Origin: Massospora cicadina
Lineage: Eukaryota > Entomophthoromycota > Entomophthoromycetes > Entomophthorales > Entomophthoraceae
Assembly: GCA_022478985.1 (NCBI GenBank)
Contig: JAKSZP010009547.1
Span: 1-64,000, forward strand
Length of the DNA: 64,000 nt
Reading direction: 5' to 3'
The position numbers were made by a program, and so were the translations under genes. Shown here one piece after another: positions 23,270 through 34,038 of the stretch (positions within the stretch are counted from its first letter, which is position 1; every line of letters starts with the position of its first letter). Below the pieces are notes generated by a model. It ran no database searches. It was given only the letters and a program-made list of their open reading frames with translations, and was not told the origin of the DNA.

Positions 23270-24765
23270 TTTCTCAGGACTCCGTGCCATTAACCTTGTG
23301 AGCTGCTTGTACTATTGCTTCTCTTTCTGACAGTTTTGGGAATAATAGTCGCTTCCCATTTATCATCTTGAATACTTGCCCATCTATAGTCTCAGTGTTT
23401 TCCATTGTTTTTTGAAGCGCACCTTGGATTTCTCAAGGCTCATCCTTGATTCTTCCTTCGACCATTCTTTGGAATAGCTCATCTGCCTGTGGGTATACCA
23501 ACTGGACCATTAGTAACTGCAATAAGCCATCCGCGTTCTGGTGAGAAGCCCCCACTCGGTGGACTATCTCATAATTGTAAGCCTGAAGCTTAAGTGCCCA
23601 TTGGGCCAGTTGTCCTTCCAGTTCCCATAGATTGTGCAGTCAACGCAGTGAAGAGTGGTCCATTACCACCTTAAAATGCGTTCTGTGGACATACACCTGA
23701 AACTGCTTACAGGCATAAATGACTGCAAGGCATTCACGCTCAGTCACAGTGTAATTCCTCTCAGCGGCTTAGAGTGTCTAGCTCACATACGCCACCGGAT
23801 GCTCATCCCCAAGTTCATCTACTTGGCTCAGTATGGCGCCGATCGCTGTTAATGAAGCATCAGTTTGAATGATAAACTCCTGATCATAATTTGGATATTT
23901 CAGAATTGGCGAATTTATCAGATACTGGTGTAACTCATCGAAGGAGTCCTGGGCCTCTTCATTCCATATAAATCCTTTTTTGGATCCTTTAATAAATGAA
24001 GTAAAAGCTTGGCTATTTGGGCGAAATCCCAAATAAATCTTCTGTAGTATCTGACCATCCCAAGGAATACTTGGATGTCTAGGACATTCTTTGGCACAGC
24101 CATGCTCTCTATAGCTGCTATCTTCTGGGTTTGTGGCTTCAATCCACTTGAGTTGATCACAAACCCCAAGTACTACAACTCTTTCTTGAAGAAGTGGCAC
24201 TTCCTTGGCTTGATCTTCAGGTTAGCCGCGGACAGTCTCTTAAAAACTTCTTCCAAGTGGTGCAGGTGATCAGTAAATGTTCTAATGAACACATTGATAT
24301 TGTCCAGATATACCAGGATTCATGACAACTTCAGGTCGCTTAATATTGTGTCCATGGCCCTCTGGAAAGTCGCGGGCGCATTACAAAGACCCTGGGACAT
24401 CCTCATCAGCTGCTATAACATCTGCGCGGTGATAATTGCACATTTTTCTTGGTCTTCTTCTGGCAAGTTGATCTTCCAGTATCCTGAGATTAGGTCCATC
24501 GTGGAGAAATACTTTGCTTCTCCTAATCGATCCAGCACATTATTGATCCTCTACAGGGGATATGAATCCTTCTTCATAATTTTGTTCAGCCTCTGATAGT
24601 CAATCACCACCTGATTTGATCCATCCTTCTTCTTCACAATCAAAATTGGACTTGCCCAGGGACTTGATGATGGAACTAGAAGCCCATGCTTCACTAGTTT
24701 GCTGATCTTATCTTCCACTACTGCTTCAGCAGCTTTCAATATTTGGATCAGTCTCATCCTTATTG
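23270..24765 (-). pseudogene. Gy-B reverse transcriptase and RNase H
   Basis: The minus strand reads the RT start (24757-24551: PSSSPWASPILIVKKKDGS, VVIDYQRLN), FSTMDLISGYW, QGLCNAPATFQ and then LVYLDNINVF (around 24310), where the catalytic YLDD is YLDN, so the second Asp is lost. The thumb and connection follow (VFLGMVRYYRRFI), then RNase H (DASLTAIGAIL, HPVAYVS, near 23880-23780) and a tether running to integrase (ERECLAVIYACKQF, MDHSSL). Several stops interrupt the frames. The lost Asp by itself would abolish polymerase activity. Neighbours: the spacer duplicated at 24782-25194 lies just upstream. Confidence 0.85.
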
Positions 24766-24781
24766 GTAGATTATCCCCGGT

Positions 24782-25194
24782 GTTGACCTTGTGAATTACA
24801 TCTCATGCGCATCCCAAATCATGGTCATCCTGAGTGAACACTTCCTGATATTTCTCGAATAATTTGAGCACCTCCTCCTTCTGCCCTTCTGGCAGATCTG
24901 CGAGCTGCTCACGATCAACCAATAGGTTGATGCTTTCAGCTGCCCAAGCCAATAATCCTATTTCATTGAGAGACCCTAAATCATGGAATTGTCTCAATTC
25001 AGCCTGATTGGCAGATTTACCCATTATTGACCTTGCAATTCACTTCATGTGTATCCCAATTCCTGGTCGTTTTTTTGGAATATTCTCCAATACTTTTCAA
25101 TAATTCAAGCATCTCCTCTTGCTGGCCTTCTGACAGATCAGCGAGTTGCTCTTAATCAACCAATAGGTTGATACTTTCAGCTACCCAGCTGATA
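24782..25194. repeat. Imperfect tandem duplication of the pre-RT spacer in Gy-B
   Basis: Two diverged copies of about 170 bp, 24782-24955 and 25026-25194, read on the minus strand as the segment with DREQLADLPEGQKEEVL before the RT. The copy next to the RT keeps an open frame; the outer copy has stops. Confidence 0.6.
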
Positions 25195-25312
25195 ATTTCA
25201 AGGGTGGAATTTTCTCCATTTGGCCATCAGGATTTCTTGTCGCTTCTTAGTACTGAAAATCTTAGACCATAAAATCTATATTTTATACATTCTTTTGTAT
25301 TTTTCTTTTGCA

Positions 25313-25520
25313 ATGGGACTTGCAACCTACAAAAAGGCACAGAGGTCCTTCTATTCCCTTCATCCTAACTGGGTCTTGGGTACTTAAACCTACCAGTTGT
25401 CATGGTTCAAAATCTTATCCTCTTAAGATTTAAACAACCATTTTGTTCTGTGGTCCCCTTCTGGGGCTTGACCAAAATCTCAGGACATAACTATTCAATG
25501 GTTCAAAGGTCCGCTGGGAA
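25313..25520. repeat. Direct repeat right of the Gy-B pol block
   Basis: Partner of 22077-22277; see there. It sits between gag and the RT spacer. Confidence 0.6.
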
Positions 25521-25529
25521 CATTGCAAT

Positions 25530-26408
25530 TATTTTCTCTTAGGCTCAATACTACTAATTAGTATTGACCTTCCTTCCTATATGACCAGCAGCGCTGTCTC
25601 CTCATGTATAGGCCATACCTGTTAACTTCGGGCAGTTCTCCTGAAATAGGCCTTTAATCCCGACTGGAAATTCGTCCAACAAGCCCTAATTTCATCTCTT
25701 ATTTGGCAACTGATTCTTTCGGATCTTTGTATCTCATCAGCCAACAGTTTCATCCAATTGTCTAGCTCATTTTTTCCTCCTGAAAATGATTTTCAGCCTT
25801 CATAGCTATCCTAAATTACACAGGTCATTCTGGCCTCGTTAGCTTCATCCAATTTCTCCTGAATTAATGAAATCACTCCAGAAACTTCTGACCAGTGATT
25901 GATTGTTATTAAATCAAATGATTTCCTCCATTATCTTGAATCAATCATTTCCTATTTTGACTTCATCTCTTCATTGGTATGGCAATCCTATTCTCTGGAT
26001 AGATTGCTTCTTAATTCGTCCAATGCCTCATCTAAACACTCTCTCCTCAGGCCTTACTAAAGCGGATCCAATTTTAACCTGAGTTGATTCTGCTGTTCCT
26101 CAGGACTATTTATAGTGGGCCCAATTCCAACTCAAGTTGGCCCTGCTGATACTCTTCATTTCAAATAGATGTCTGGTGGAACTGGTTTCCTTGCAGCACT
26201 AGATAGTTCCATATCTAGGCTGCAAGTCCTTTTCCCTGAACTTAATTATCTTCATTTTGCTTCACTCAGAGCTCCATTGCTGAGCTGGGTGACCGCCACT
26301 GAACGTGATCCTCTTCACATTCTATCTTCATTACTTCCTTCAGTAACATGTTCCAGATTTGGAAACATCTTCTTTATATGACATTGTTAATAAGTTCTTC
26401 ACTCAACT
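25530..26408 (-). pseudogene. Gy-B gag remnant
   Basis: By position (between the primer-binding site and pol) this should be gag. The minus-strand translation is broken by many stops but is rich in Lys, Glu, Gln and Ile/Leu heptad-like runs, similar to the coiled-coil gag N-terminus of Gy-C. I see no zinc knuckle. The plus-strand frame at 26169-26381 is a mirror shadow. Confidence 0.4.
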
Positions 26409-26409
26409 A

Positions 26410-26428
26410 CCCCTGTAGTGAGCACCAA
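26410..26428 (-). promoter_or_regulatory. Primer-binding site of Gy-B
   Basis: Minus strand TGGTGCTCACTACAGGGG, two or three bases after the end of the 5' LTR. The same 18-mer follows the Nona-D left LTR at 48029, and a two-mismatch form follows the Gy-C LTR at 46785. It should pair with a tRNA whose acceptor 5' strand begins GCTCACT; I cannot name that tRNA. Confidence 0.65.
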
Positions 26429-26430
26429 CT

Positions 26431-27585
26431 TGTAAAAATTTACTCTTGATTGATTATTGGTCATCAACCCAGTAGCTTTTTTACTGCACAGGTTTGATTT
26501 CCTCATGCACCTCGCGTTGTATAGAATGTATTATCCAATAATAGTATGGAGACTATTATCCATAGTTGAGTTTAAACTATTATTAGGCCCAGCGCTTTGG
26601 CCAGTACTTCTGATTAAATAATCCAAGTCATACTTGTAGGGATTTGTTCCTTATATTACTGTCCACCTGATCTTCATCAAGACCTCCTGATGACAGTCTC
26701 TTTCAGCCCAACTCACAGTCAGCAGCTATCCCTGATTTGTGGTTCCCTTCAACTCTAGATCCCCGCTCAGATCTCTACTCTTCTCTTCTAAGAGTCTTCC
26801 AATTATTGCCTTCTGCAATAATATCCTTGAGGTGGAACGTCACAATGAAAGCTGATAATCTAACTATATACAAAATCGACAATATTACTAATAATATTAA
26901 TAATACTACTTTTATGTCTATAATTCTGTGTTTTTCAATGTTTTATTGTAATGAATCCTAGGGAATTATATAGTAGGGGATTTGGCCGTCTAACCCTTGG
27001 TTGACAACTTTTCAATGAAACGGCAGCCGTTGCCATTAAATCACCCTTCCTCGTCTCAGCAGTGATGGTCTTCCCCATCCTGGCTAGGAGTCTGTCATTG
27101 GACATCCTCGAGACCTCAAATGGAAAGAGTCAGAAAACGTGTCTTCAACGTTTTCCTCTCAATCCAAGCGAACCAACCATAATTGGCTAGTGACCTGCTT
27201 AGGTAATGGGACTTTTTACCCCTTATGGCAGGTCACTTCACCAACCAATTGATTCATTAGTTGCAGGTGGCATCACTCGCCTCACAACTCGCTATTCATT
27301 CCCAATCAGTTGGTGATGAAACCTGACTGATCCCAATTGGTACACCTGATAGTTATTCACTATCAGATGCCTCTATTTCGTCGGCCACTCCGCCCAATGA
27401 GATATTAGGTATTCATCTGGATTGATCCCCAATGGATACTACCAGGCAAATATCCCAAATTTCCCTGAACGCAGTTCCTCTGAAATTTGGGCCAACTGAT
27501 TTTCAATTCACTTTGCCTTAGGGAATTTTCCTCTAGCGACACCAGGTAATCTAGCAGGCTGTGAATATGGGCAAAAATCCCAACA
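26431..27585 (-). repeat. Gy-B 5' LTR
   Basis: 1,155 bp, partner of 19030-20215. On the minus strand it begins TGTTGGGATTTTTGCCC and ends TTTTTACA. Confidence 0.85.
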
Positions 27586-27590
27586 TTGCC

Positions 27591-28633
27591 TTAATGCATT
27601 TAATCAGATTTGGATTAAAAAGGGACAAGAGTGGTTAATTGCCCTACATACTAGAAAAGGGATCTTCCAGTTTTGGGTCATGCCCTTTGGGCTTAGTAAT
27701 GCCCCTGCTATTTTTCAACGATGCATTGATGCAGTGTTGGGAGACTTGTTAGGGGTATGCGCGGTGGCCAGCATGGATGATATACTGGTGTTTTCCCCTG
27801 ATCAGGTTTCCCATGCAGTACACCTTTTCAAGTAGTGGAGCGGTTAAAGGCAGCCAGCCTTACGCTGAAGATTAGCAAGTATGAATTCTTCAAGTCCCAG
27901 GTCACTTTTCTGGGCAACGCCATGTTTGACCAAGGACACATGGTAACTCCAGACAAGGAGAAGGCAAATTGTGAGTGACATACCCCTACATCAGTAAAAG
28001 AATTGAGGAGTTTTTTGGGACGTGTAAGTTCCTCTAGAAGTTTACGCCAAATCTTTCTGAGTTGGCAGCGCCCTTGTATAGGACTAATGATGCAAAAGTT
28101 CTTCAATGGTCCCCCGTTTTAGAGGATGCTTTCAAACTGTGAAGTGCACCCTGTTGTCCACTTCCATCCTTCACCATGTTGACTCTTCTAAAGAGTTTAT
28201 TGTGTCTACTGATGCCTCCAACTTTGCCATAGCGGCTGCCTTGTTACAAGTAGGCGAAGATGGGATAGAGCATTTGGTGGGTATTTTTCTAGGAAAATAT
28301 CTTTACCAGAGTTGAATTACGCCGTTTATGACAAGGAGTTAATAGAAGTGGTGGAGGCGCTGACTTATTGGCATCACCACTTTCATGGCTCCGCCCAGCT
28401 GTTATGTGTATGTACGTATCACCGTGCCTTGCTGTACTACCAAACCCCTCATTGTCCTAACCTCACGGCAGACCCATTGGCATGAAACCCTTTCCCAATT
28501 TGCCTTTTCTTACGAATTCATCAAGGGTAAGGATAATGGTTTGGCAGATGCTTTAAGCCACAATCCTGATTTAGCTCCTGATCTGAAGGAGGTAAAGGTC
28601 CATAACATACAGGCGATAATTTTGCCATGTTAA
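27591..28633 (+). pseudogene. Gy-A interior 2: RT palm and RNase H
   Basis: RT resumes after Gy-B with KKGQEW, MPFGLSNAPAIFQ and ASMDDILVFS; the YxDD Tyr is Ser here. The thumb (LKISKYEFFKSQVTFLGN), connection and RNase H (28106-28315: FIVSTDASNFAIAAAL) follow. 28385-28633 gives the RNase H end and linker, with FAFSYEFIKGKDNGLADALS, the ADALSR-type motif before integrase. Frameshifts near 27830, 27975 and 28130 break it. The first copy (15447-16575) lacks everything after DASNFAI, so this is the only RNase H of the composite. Confidence 0.8.
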
Positions 28634-28636
28634 ATT

Positions 28637-29640
28637 GTGTCTCAACTTCCCTCTCCCCCAGCCAACGAGCCAGCACTTGCATCTCCGGAAAATGTGGAGG
28701 AATATAGTATGTTCAGAAAGGTAGTCCTTTCTCAGCTGCTATCAGCAAAACTATGCTATGGTACTTGCAAAGAGCGCTTTGAATCAAGAGGATCTATCCA
28801 GGGGTTATCACGTAAAGGATGAGATGGTGTGGTTTCATAGGCGCCTATGGGTTCCTGCTGGACCACTGCGCCTGGATATCATCTGGGACCTTCACGATGG
28901 ACTCACCATTGGTCATCTTGGGAAAGCGAAGACCTTGGAGTTGATATGACGAACTTACTATTGGAAGGGCTTGCCTGCTCAGGTGGGGCGGTATTGTAAA
29001 GAGTGCCTGATCTGCAATCAGATGAAACCCAATTGGCAACCTTTAGCATGGTTGTTGGTACCATTCCAAAAGGCTGAAGGACCCTGGACCTCCCTATTGG
29101 TGGATTTCATTGTGGTGTTACCTGCCTCTGATGGTTATGATGCCTTCATGGTGGTGGTGGACCATTTTACAAAGTTCTCTTACTTTATTCCTTGAAGAAT
29201 GACAATAACCGCGGCTGTGATGGCTAGGCTTTTCGTCACTCATGTGTTTGTGCTCCATGGAGTTCCCCAAGAAATAATCAGTGACTGGGGACCCCAGTTT
29301 ACCTCCGTCTTTTGGGAAGACTTGTGTAAGACTCTTAAGATCTGCCCCAGACATTCAACTGCCTATCACCCCCAATCAGATGGGCAGACTGAACGAGTGA
29401 ACCAGTGCTTAGAACATTTTCTGCAGTGTTACATCACCGCGGATCATTCAGATTGGGTTTCTCACCTTCCTATGGCCCAATTTAGTTACAACAACTCTTT
29501 GCATTCTTCTATCAGTTGTTCCCCTCTTTTCGCCAACCATGTCTTTAACCCAACCTTTAACATGGAGCCCAGCTGTGGTTCTAAGGTTGAAGCGGTGGTG
29601 GGCTTTTCTAAGACTATCAAGAAGGTCTACTAAGAGGTTT
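28637..29640 (+). pseudogene. Gy-A integrase
   Basis: The HHCC zinc domain is intact: HDGLTIGHLGKAKTLELI, then YYWKGLPAQVGRYCKECLIC (28890-29020). The core has LVDFIVVLPASDGYDAF and VVDHFTKFSYFIP with the first Asp, ISDWGPQFTSVFW with the second, and TAYHPQSDGQTERVN with the Glu, so the DD35E residues are all present. Stops at about 28948 and 29195 break the frame. FSYNNSLHSSISCSPLFAN marks the C-terminal core. It belongs to the same polyprotein as the RT upstream and the chromodomain downstream. Confidence 0.85.
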
Positions 29641-30217
29641 CCACAAGTTTGGAGGCGGCAATGCAAGTTTATAAAAGTAGAACGTTGATGGTAAGTGCTG
29701 AGTGGTTCCAGCGTATAAGGAAGGGGATCTCATGATGCTTGTAACATCCTTATCAAGAAGCCATGCAAAAAGCTGGTACCAAAGAGGATTGGCCCTTACC
29801 GTGTTGTTAGAAAGGTGGGCCATGCTTCATACCAGCTAGATCTTCCCTCTTCATTTCAGATCTTCTCTATCTACATGAGAGCAAATTGACTTTGTTTGAG
29901 GGCTCCTCACCAGATACTCCTGAGGCCTATCTCATGGATAGGGCGCAAGAGTGAGAAGTGAAAAAAATAGTTGCCTCCCGCCGTGTTAAAAGAAGACTTG
30001 AGTAACTAGTACCTTGGAATGGTTTTTCCACTGCAGAGAACAGTTGGGTCCTAGCACATGACTGTGTGCATGCCCAAAATCTGATTGAAGCCTTCCATAA
30101 GCGTTTTCCCCAGGCTATTGGATCTCAACCCAAACCGACTATTGCCGCCTTGAAGTTGGTCCCATACCACAAGAACTTTTCCCTTTCACAAGCCACTGGA
30201 GGGGGTTGAGCCCCGTC
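29641..30217 (+). pseudogene. Gy-A integrase C-terminus with chromodomain
   Basis: A chromodomain is readable at about 29959-30110: EVKKIVASRRVKRRLE, a stop, then LVPWNGFSTAENSWV and LIEAFHKRFP. The stop (TAA) replaces the conserved aromatic residue of the YLVKWKG motif. Chromodomains of chromoviruses bind histone marks and steer integration, usually into heterochromatin. Between 29641 and 29958 the GPY/F-like C-terminal part is scattered over frames (for example RVFHISDLLYLHESKL). This confirms Gy-A as a chromovirus; this copy is not functional. Confidence 0.75.
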
Positions 30218-30232
30218 AGGAGGAGAGGGTAA
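30218..30232 (+). promoter_or_regulatory. Polypurine tract of Gy-A
   Basis: AGGAGGAGAGGGTAA directly before the TG of the right LTR; primes plus-strand DNA synthesis in LTR elements. Confidence 0.75.
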
Positions 30233-31085
30233 TGTCATGGTTAAATGACATGATAGTGGGTGCCAACCCTAAGGATAAGACTGGGCGACAGGAGGCCCAG
30301 AAGGTGAAGCTTCAGGCCCTCCCTGACCTCAGGCACACACTAGACTAACGCTGGGTACAAGCCAAATATGCCGAGGTCAGTATTAGTGAAGTGCAGAACG
30401 CCCAGCCCCTTTTGTCAGCCCAGGCGTTAAAACGAACTGTTTATTTAATTAACAACAATGGTTCTATTTGGTTATTTGAGGAATGAGGGTTTGAAACCCA
30501 TTCCATTTACAAAACTATGTGTTTGGGTTAGATCCAACTTCAATTGATTACTCAAGTGAAGTCAGTTTCAGTGTATTCTATCATTTTGGATAGTAATGTT
30601 TGCTTATTGGTGAATTGGTGCTTGGGCCCACTTCAGCAAACCCCAAATTTCCCTGAAGAAGTTTAAATCTGTTTTCCATGACCAATATTCCTTGTTGGTC
30701 AACTTTCCTAATAAACCTTTCCCATTTTCCCATTTTTTTTCTTATGTTATCTCTATCAATCCTGTGTGAAAACCTCTTCATGGAGGTCTCATACTACATT
30801 AACCAATCTATTTTAAATGCAATTAAATTTTCAACTGGTGCATCATTGGGTCGCCCAGGCTCCCTCCAACCTGGGATGTTTACCCCTTTTCCCTTTGTGC
30901 ACCGCATCACTTTTGGTGGGTTGTTTATTATCATGATTGTGCTTCTCTTCTTAAGTTATTATTGCTTCAGCACCCTCTGCTGGGCTCTAGTAACTTTTGT
31001 ACTAACAGCTGGTTCCCTGGAGTTGGCCTTGTGCACTGTGCACTACTACGCTTGGAACTGGAGAGATATAGACATTCTCCTTAAA
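30233..31085 (+). repeat. Gy-A right LTR
   Basis: 853 bp, TGTCATGGTTAAATG to CTCCTTAAA, followed by the TSD caatg (31086-31090). Nearly identical to 13477-14326. Confidence 0.8.
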
Positions 31086-31090
31086 CAATG

Positions 31091-31290
31091 AATCATATCA
31101 TTCAAGATTATATATTAGTATGTGTGATTGTCTAACTAGATGACATAACAGTGTCCTTAAAAACCTTTACTGATTATCTGGACCACCTCAAATCATTATT
31201 CAATGACTACAATGGATATAATTCAAACTAAAGCCTGTGAAGTGTACCTTCTTTTAACAGCAACTTTTATAAAATGCCATATTGTGGTAA
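31091..31290 (+). pseudogene. Gy-E RT continuation
   Basis: Homology to RT resumes right after the Gy-A TSD: a frame reads LDDITVSLKTFTDYLDHL, the catalytic LDDI block and the following helix, as in Gy-C (YLDDINVF, TFTEHL). It confirms that 11784-13476 and this segment were one gene. SINE copy 2 cuts it at 31291. Confidence 0.65.
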
Positions 31291-31308
31291 GGAATTCAAA
31301 CCTTTTAT

Positions 31309-31607
31309 TTTATTTTATTTTATTTATTCGAGGCAAGCTGACCGGGGGACAGACATTACCAAAATAGAGAAAGTATTGACATGAAACCTGAGCAGGGTCA
31401 ACTCTGTCATAGAAAGTTTTTTTACCTCCGGATTGGGACTCAGATTTTTCTGGTTATGTCATGGGTAAGGTTTTCATGTTATTATACCTATAAACCGCCA
31501 ATAGTTTCCTTTGGCTGGCACCCCAATCGATGTGCAAAGGGTGGGAATTGAACCCGCAACCTTCAGGTTGGTAGCCGTACGCCCTACCGACTCGCCTTCC
31601 ACCCCCT
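31309..31607 (-). mobile_element. tRNA-derived SINE, copy 2
   Basis: A 299-bp element on the minus strand with an 18-bp TSD, ggaattcaaaccttttat, at 31291-31308 and 31608-31625. It is the better preserved copy. Box-A-like AGGCGAGTCGGTAGGGCG and box-B-like GGGTTCAATTCCC lie in the first 75 nt, followed by the SINE body, then a tail with CCCCCGGTCAGCTTGCCTCG and a run of AATAA/AAAAT repeats. The tail equals that of the LINE and ORF1-only elements. It inserted in the Gy-E RT. Confidence 0.9.
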
Positions 31608-31625
31608 GGAATTCAAACCTTTTAT

Positions 31626-31905
31626 AATAAAGTTTAATCAATCTCTAAGATGCCTATGCAGAAGAGACTCAGTTATACAGGTATTGTTAGAGATGATGGT
31701 TTATTACAATCAATTTATCTCTAATTTTTCTCAACTTGCCAAACCTCTTGTCCGTTTGCTTGACAAAAACACTCTAATCGTGTGGGAAGTAGAGCAAAAA
31801 ATTGCATTCAAGACCATTAAGGATTTTATAACAAGAAGACTGATTATATGACAACTATACTATGGGAAGCCATTGATTCTATTTTATAGGCGCATCCAAC
31901 TTAGC
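31626..31905 (+). pseudogene. Gy-E RT thumb and RNase H start
   Basis: Plus-strand frames read MMVYYNQFISNFSQLAKPLVRLLDK, the RT connection motif, then SNLAIAS, the start of RNase H (usually TDASN). Homology stops near 31905 and picks up again at about 33428. Confidence 0.6.
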
Positions 31906-33427
31906 CATAGCTTCATGTAAACTTTTTGAATTTAATACACAGGTTTGAGAGGTGCTTTAAACTATTGTTAATAATGTAGTAATTACTGTGGATCAGTGAC
32001 AATTGTATGAATACAATAATCATAGCTGAGTCATTCAAAATCAAATGTATAAGCCCACACTTGTTTCTTCTATTGACAAGTACTGGCTACTTTTTCTTAA
32101 AGCCACTTGAAGGTACTTGGAAGCATTTCAGACAAGGGAAATCTTTCCTTTCAGCTCTTTCTCTAGATTTGGCAAACTTCTGGACAACAAGGGAACATTT
32201 ACTTGTTACATTTGACATAAGAGATCTTATGATCTTGAGAGCAAATATAGACAAAAGAAAATTATCCTTCCAACTCCAATCACAAGAGAGCATTACAAAA
32301 ATTATAGCAGCATAAATACTAATTACATTTAACATGTCTTTTATTACTAAATATTAAAAGGTTATAATAACAATAAAGATACAAATCAAAGTGACTCATT
32401 GTAAGGATAGAGGAGTGCTATTGTGTGACAACAGCTAGACACTCATCTGCTTTTAAATTAATTCTCACCTCAATTAGGTTTATTTCTACAACTACTGGAT
32501 GGTCTGATGTAAGAAATAGGAAGTGCTAGTGTTTGACAACAACTAGACATCCAGTTTTCTTTATAGTTTGTTTCCAACCAAAATTAGGTATCTTCTTACA
32601 TCCAAGTGATTTCTAACTCACTCAAAGTATTTGAGACTTAAGCCAGTGGACCTACACCATACGCTTCAACAGAATTAACCCAGAAACTATCTGGAATCAT
32701 CCATATTCTTCAGAACTATATTTTTCTAAATTAATAAATCTGCTTTTATAGATAATTTTAAGGGATTTAAACATTGGGAATTCTGCGCTCAACTTCTCCA
32801 CTGGCACCCCAATGAGAATAGCATATATTACCAATGAGTTTAACTATTAGTGAATTGCACTAACAATGAATGATGGATCTGCTCATCCATCCACCTAGTA
32901 GGTTCCACCACCAACTAGATTATGATATGTCCTGGGTAAGAATTAAAAACAGCATTTCTCAACGCCTTCATTCAATCATAGCAGGTCAACCTTTTGAAGG
33001 TAGCAATCTACTTAGATAATGAGATCATTTAACCATTAATAGCATGTTGCATTGCTTCAGGATAACCTGCAAGTTGCTGCCAATAAAATCGTTTTCAACA
33101 CTTCAAAAACTGCCAACAAACCCTTATTGACTGGAAAAAAAACCCCAATTAATTTATGCAAGACAATTTAATTACTAATGTTTAAATCAATAATAAAAAC
33201 ACTTGAAAACATCGCCAGTGAATATCTATAAGCGGAACATTAATACTCTGACAGAATCAAATCTAATTAATTAGCTAATATCCAAATGAAAAATTAACCC
33301 AAGCAATAGTTAACAAATTAATGATAACTTTCACATCTGCTATAGCTTTCTTATAATAAATCATCCCCAAGAGGATAATCAGATATGTTATTTATAATCT
33401 ATTAAGCTGGATAATGTGGTCATTCTA
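31906..33427. other. Unidentified insert inside the Gy-E RNase H
   Basis: About 1.5 kb that separates the two RNase H halves, possibly with agccat at both junctions as a TSD. It contains opposed open frames (32007-32315 plus, 32335-32087 minus) without recognisable domains, two diverged copies of a roughly 115-bp unit (about 32400-32515 and 32515-32625, each with gtgacaacagctagaca-like sequence) and AT-rich DNA. It may be a non-autonomous element; I cannot classify it. Confidence 0.35.
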
Positions 33428-34020
33428 AAATTACAACAAGCCATTCTCTACAACTGGTTGATGAAGGCATTGACCACCTAGTTTCTTATTACAGCAAGGC
33501 GCTTTCCAAAACCTGAGTGAAATCAAAGTGTCGTGGAGAAAGAGTGCTTAGTTGTTTTCCTTGCAGTGAAATTTCCAGCCTTTCTTGTAAGGTACAAACT
33601 TTACAAATGTTACATACCACACTTCTTTAAATTAACTGCAAAGCATGAAATATCTGACAGAAAGAATATCCTGATGGGCTATCAAACTTCAGCACTATGA
33701 GATGAACACTGCCTATTGAGCTGGAATGAAGCACATAAATGTAGACGGTCTGACCAGATTACCCCTACTACATGTAGACAATAGCAAAGCTGAATGGCTA
33801 CATACAACCTACTCATGAAGCCAGAAACTTAGGAGGATGAACATGAATTTGTTAGAAAGATGTTGAATGACATGCATAAATTACTAAGGTTCTCAATAGA
33901 TTATTATGTAAGAAATTTTGAACTGACTGGCTACCTTACTTGTGACCTTTAGAATGGGTATCAATGCGAATGGAAGCCCATATTACTTTAGGACATGGAG
34001 GAGACAGAAAAAACTTACAG
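33428..34020 (+). pseudogene. Gy-E RNase H end and integrase tether
   Basis: A frame reads LQLVDEGIDHLVSYYSKALSKT, the RNase H motif usually written xHPVAYxSRxL, and then scattered pieces equivalent to the RNase H end (VDGLTRLP, the ADxLSR motif). Many stops. Cut at 34020 by element B. Confidence 0.6.
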
Positions 34021-34038
34021 ATGGATCAAAGATTTATA

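Larger units (their letters stand above)
19030..27585 (-). mobile_element. Complete Ty3/Gypsy element Gy-B inside Gy-A
   Basis: An 8,556-bp element from TGTAAAAATTT to CCCAACA with a 5-bp TSD, ttgcc (19025-19029, 27586-27590), cutting the Gy-A RT. LTRs are 19030-20215 and 26431-27585. Coding is on the minus strand in the order gag (near 26.4-25.5 kb), RT, RNase H, integrase, so the right LTR is the 5' one. The primer-binding site is at 26410-26428 and the polypurine tract (AAGAGGGGGA on the minus strand) adjoins 20215. No chromodomain is seen. Two extra features are an antisense frame between integrase and the 3' LTR and a pair of direct repeats flanking the pol block. LTR divergence and stops make it an inactive copy. 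Confidence 0.9.
13477..31085 (+). mobile_element. Composite three-LTR chromovirus Gy-A (interrupted by Gy-B)
   Basis: The order is LTR, truncated interior, LTR, full interior, LTR. A single 5-bp TSD, caatg, flanks the whole (13472-13476, 31086-31090). Without the Gy-B insertion it is about 9.05 kb. The outer LTRs (13477-14326 and 30233-31085) are nearly identical by eye, while the middle one (16576-17422) is visibly more diverged. The first interior stops inside RNase H exactly at the middle LTR; the second runs gag, protease, RT, RNase H, integrase and chromodomain to a polypurine tract. The domain order and chromodomain place it among chromoviruses (Ty3/Gypsy). The matched outer LTRs and single TSD suggest that the whole triple unit moved together. 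Confidence 0.75.
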
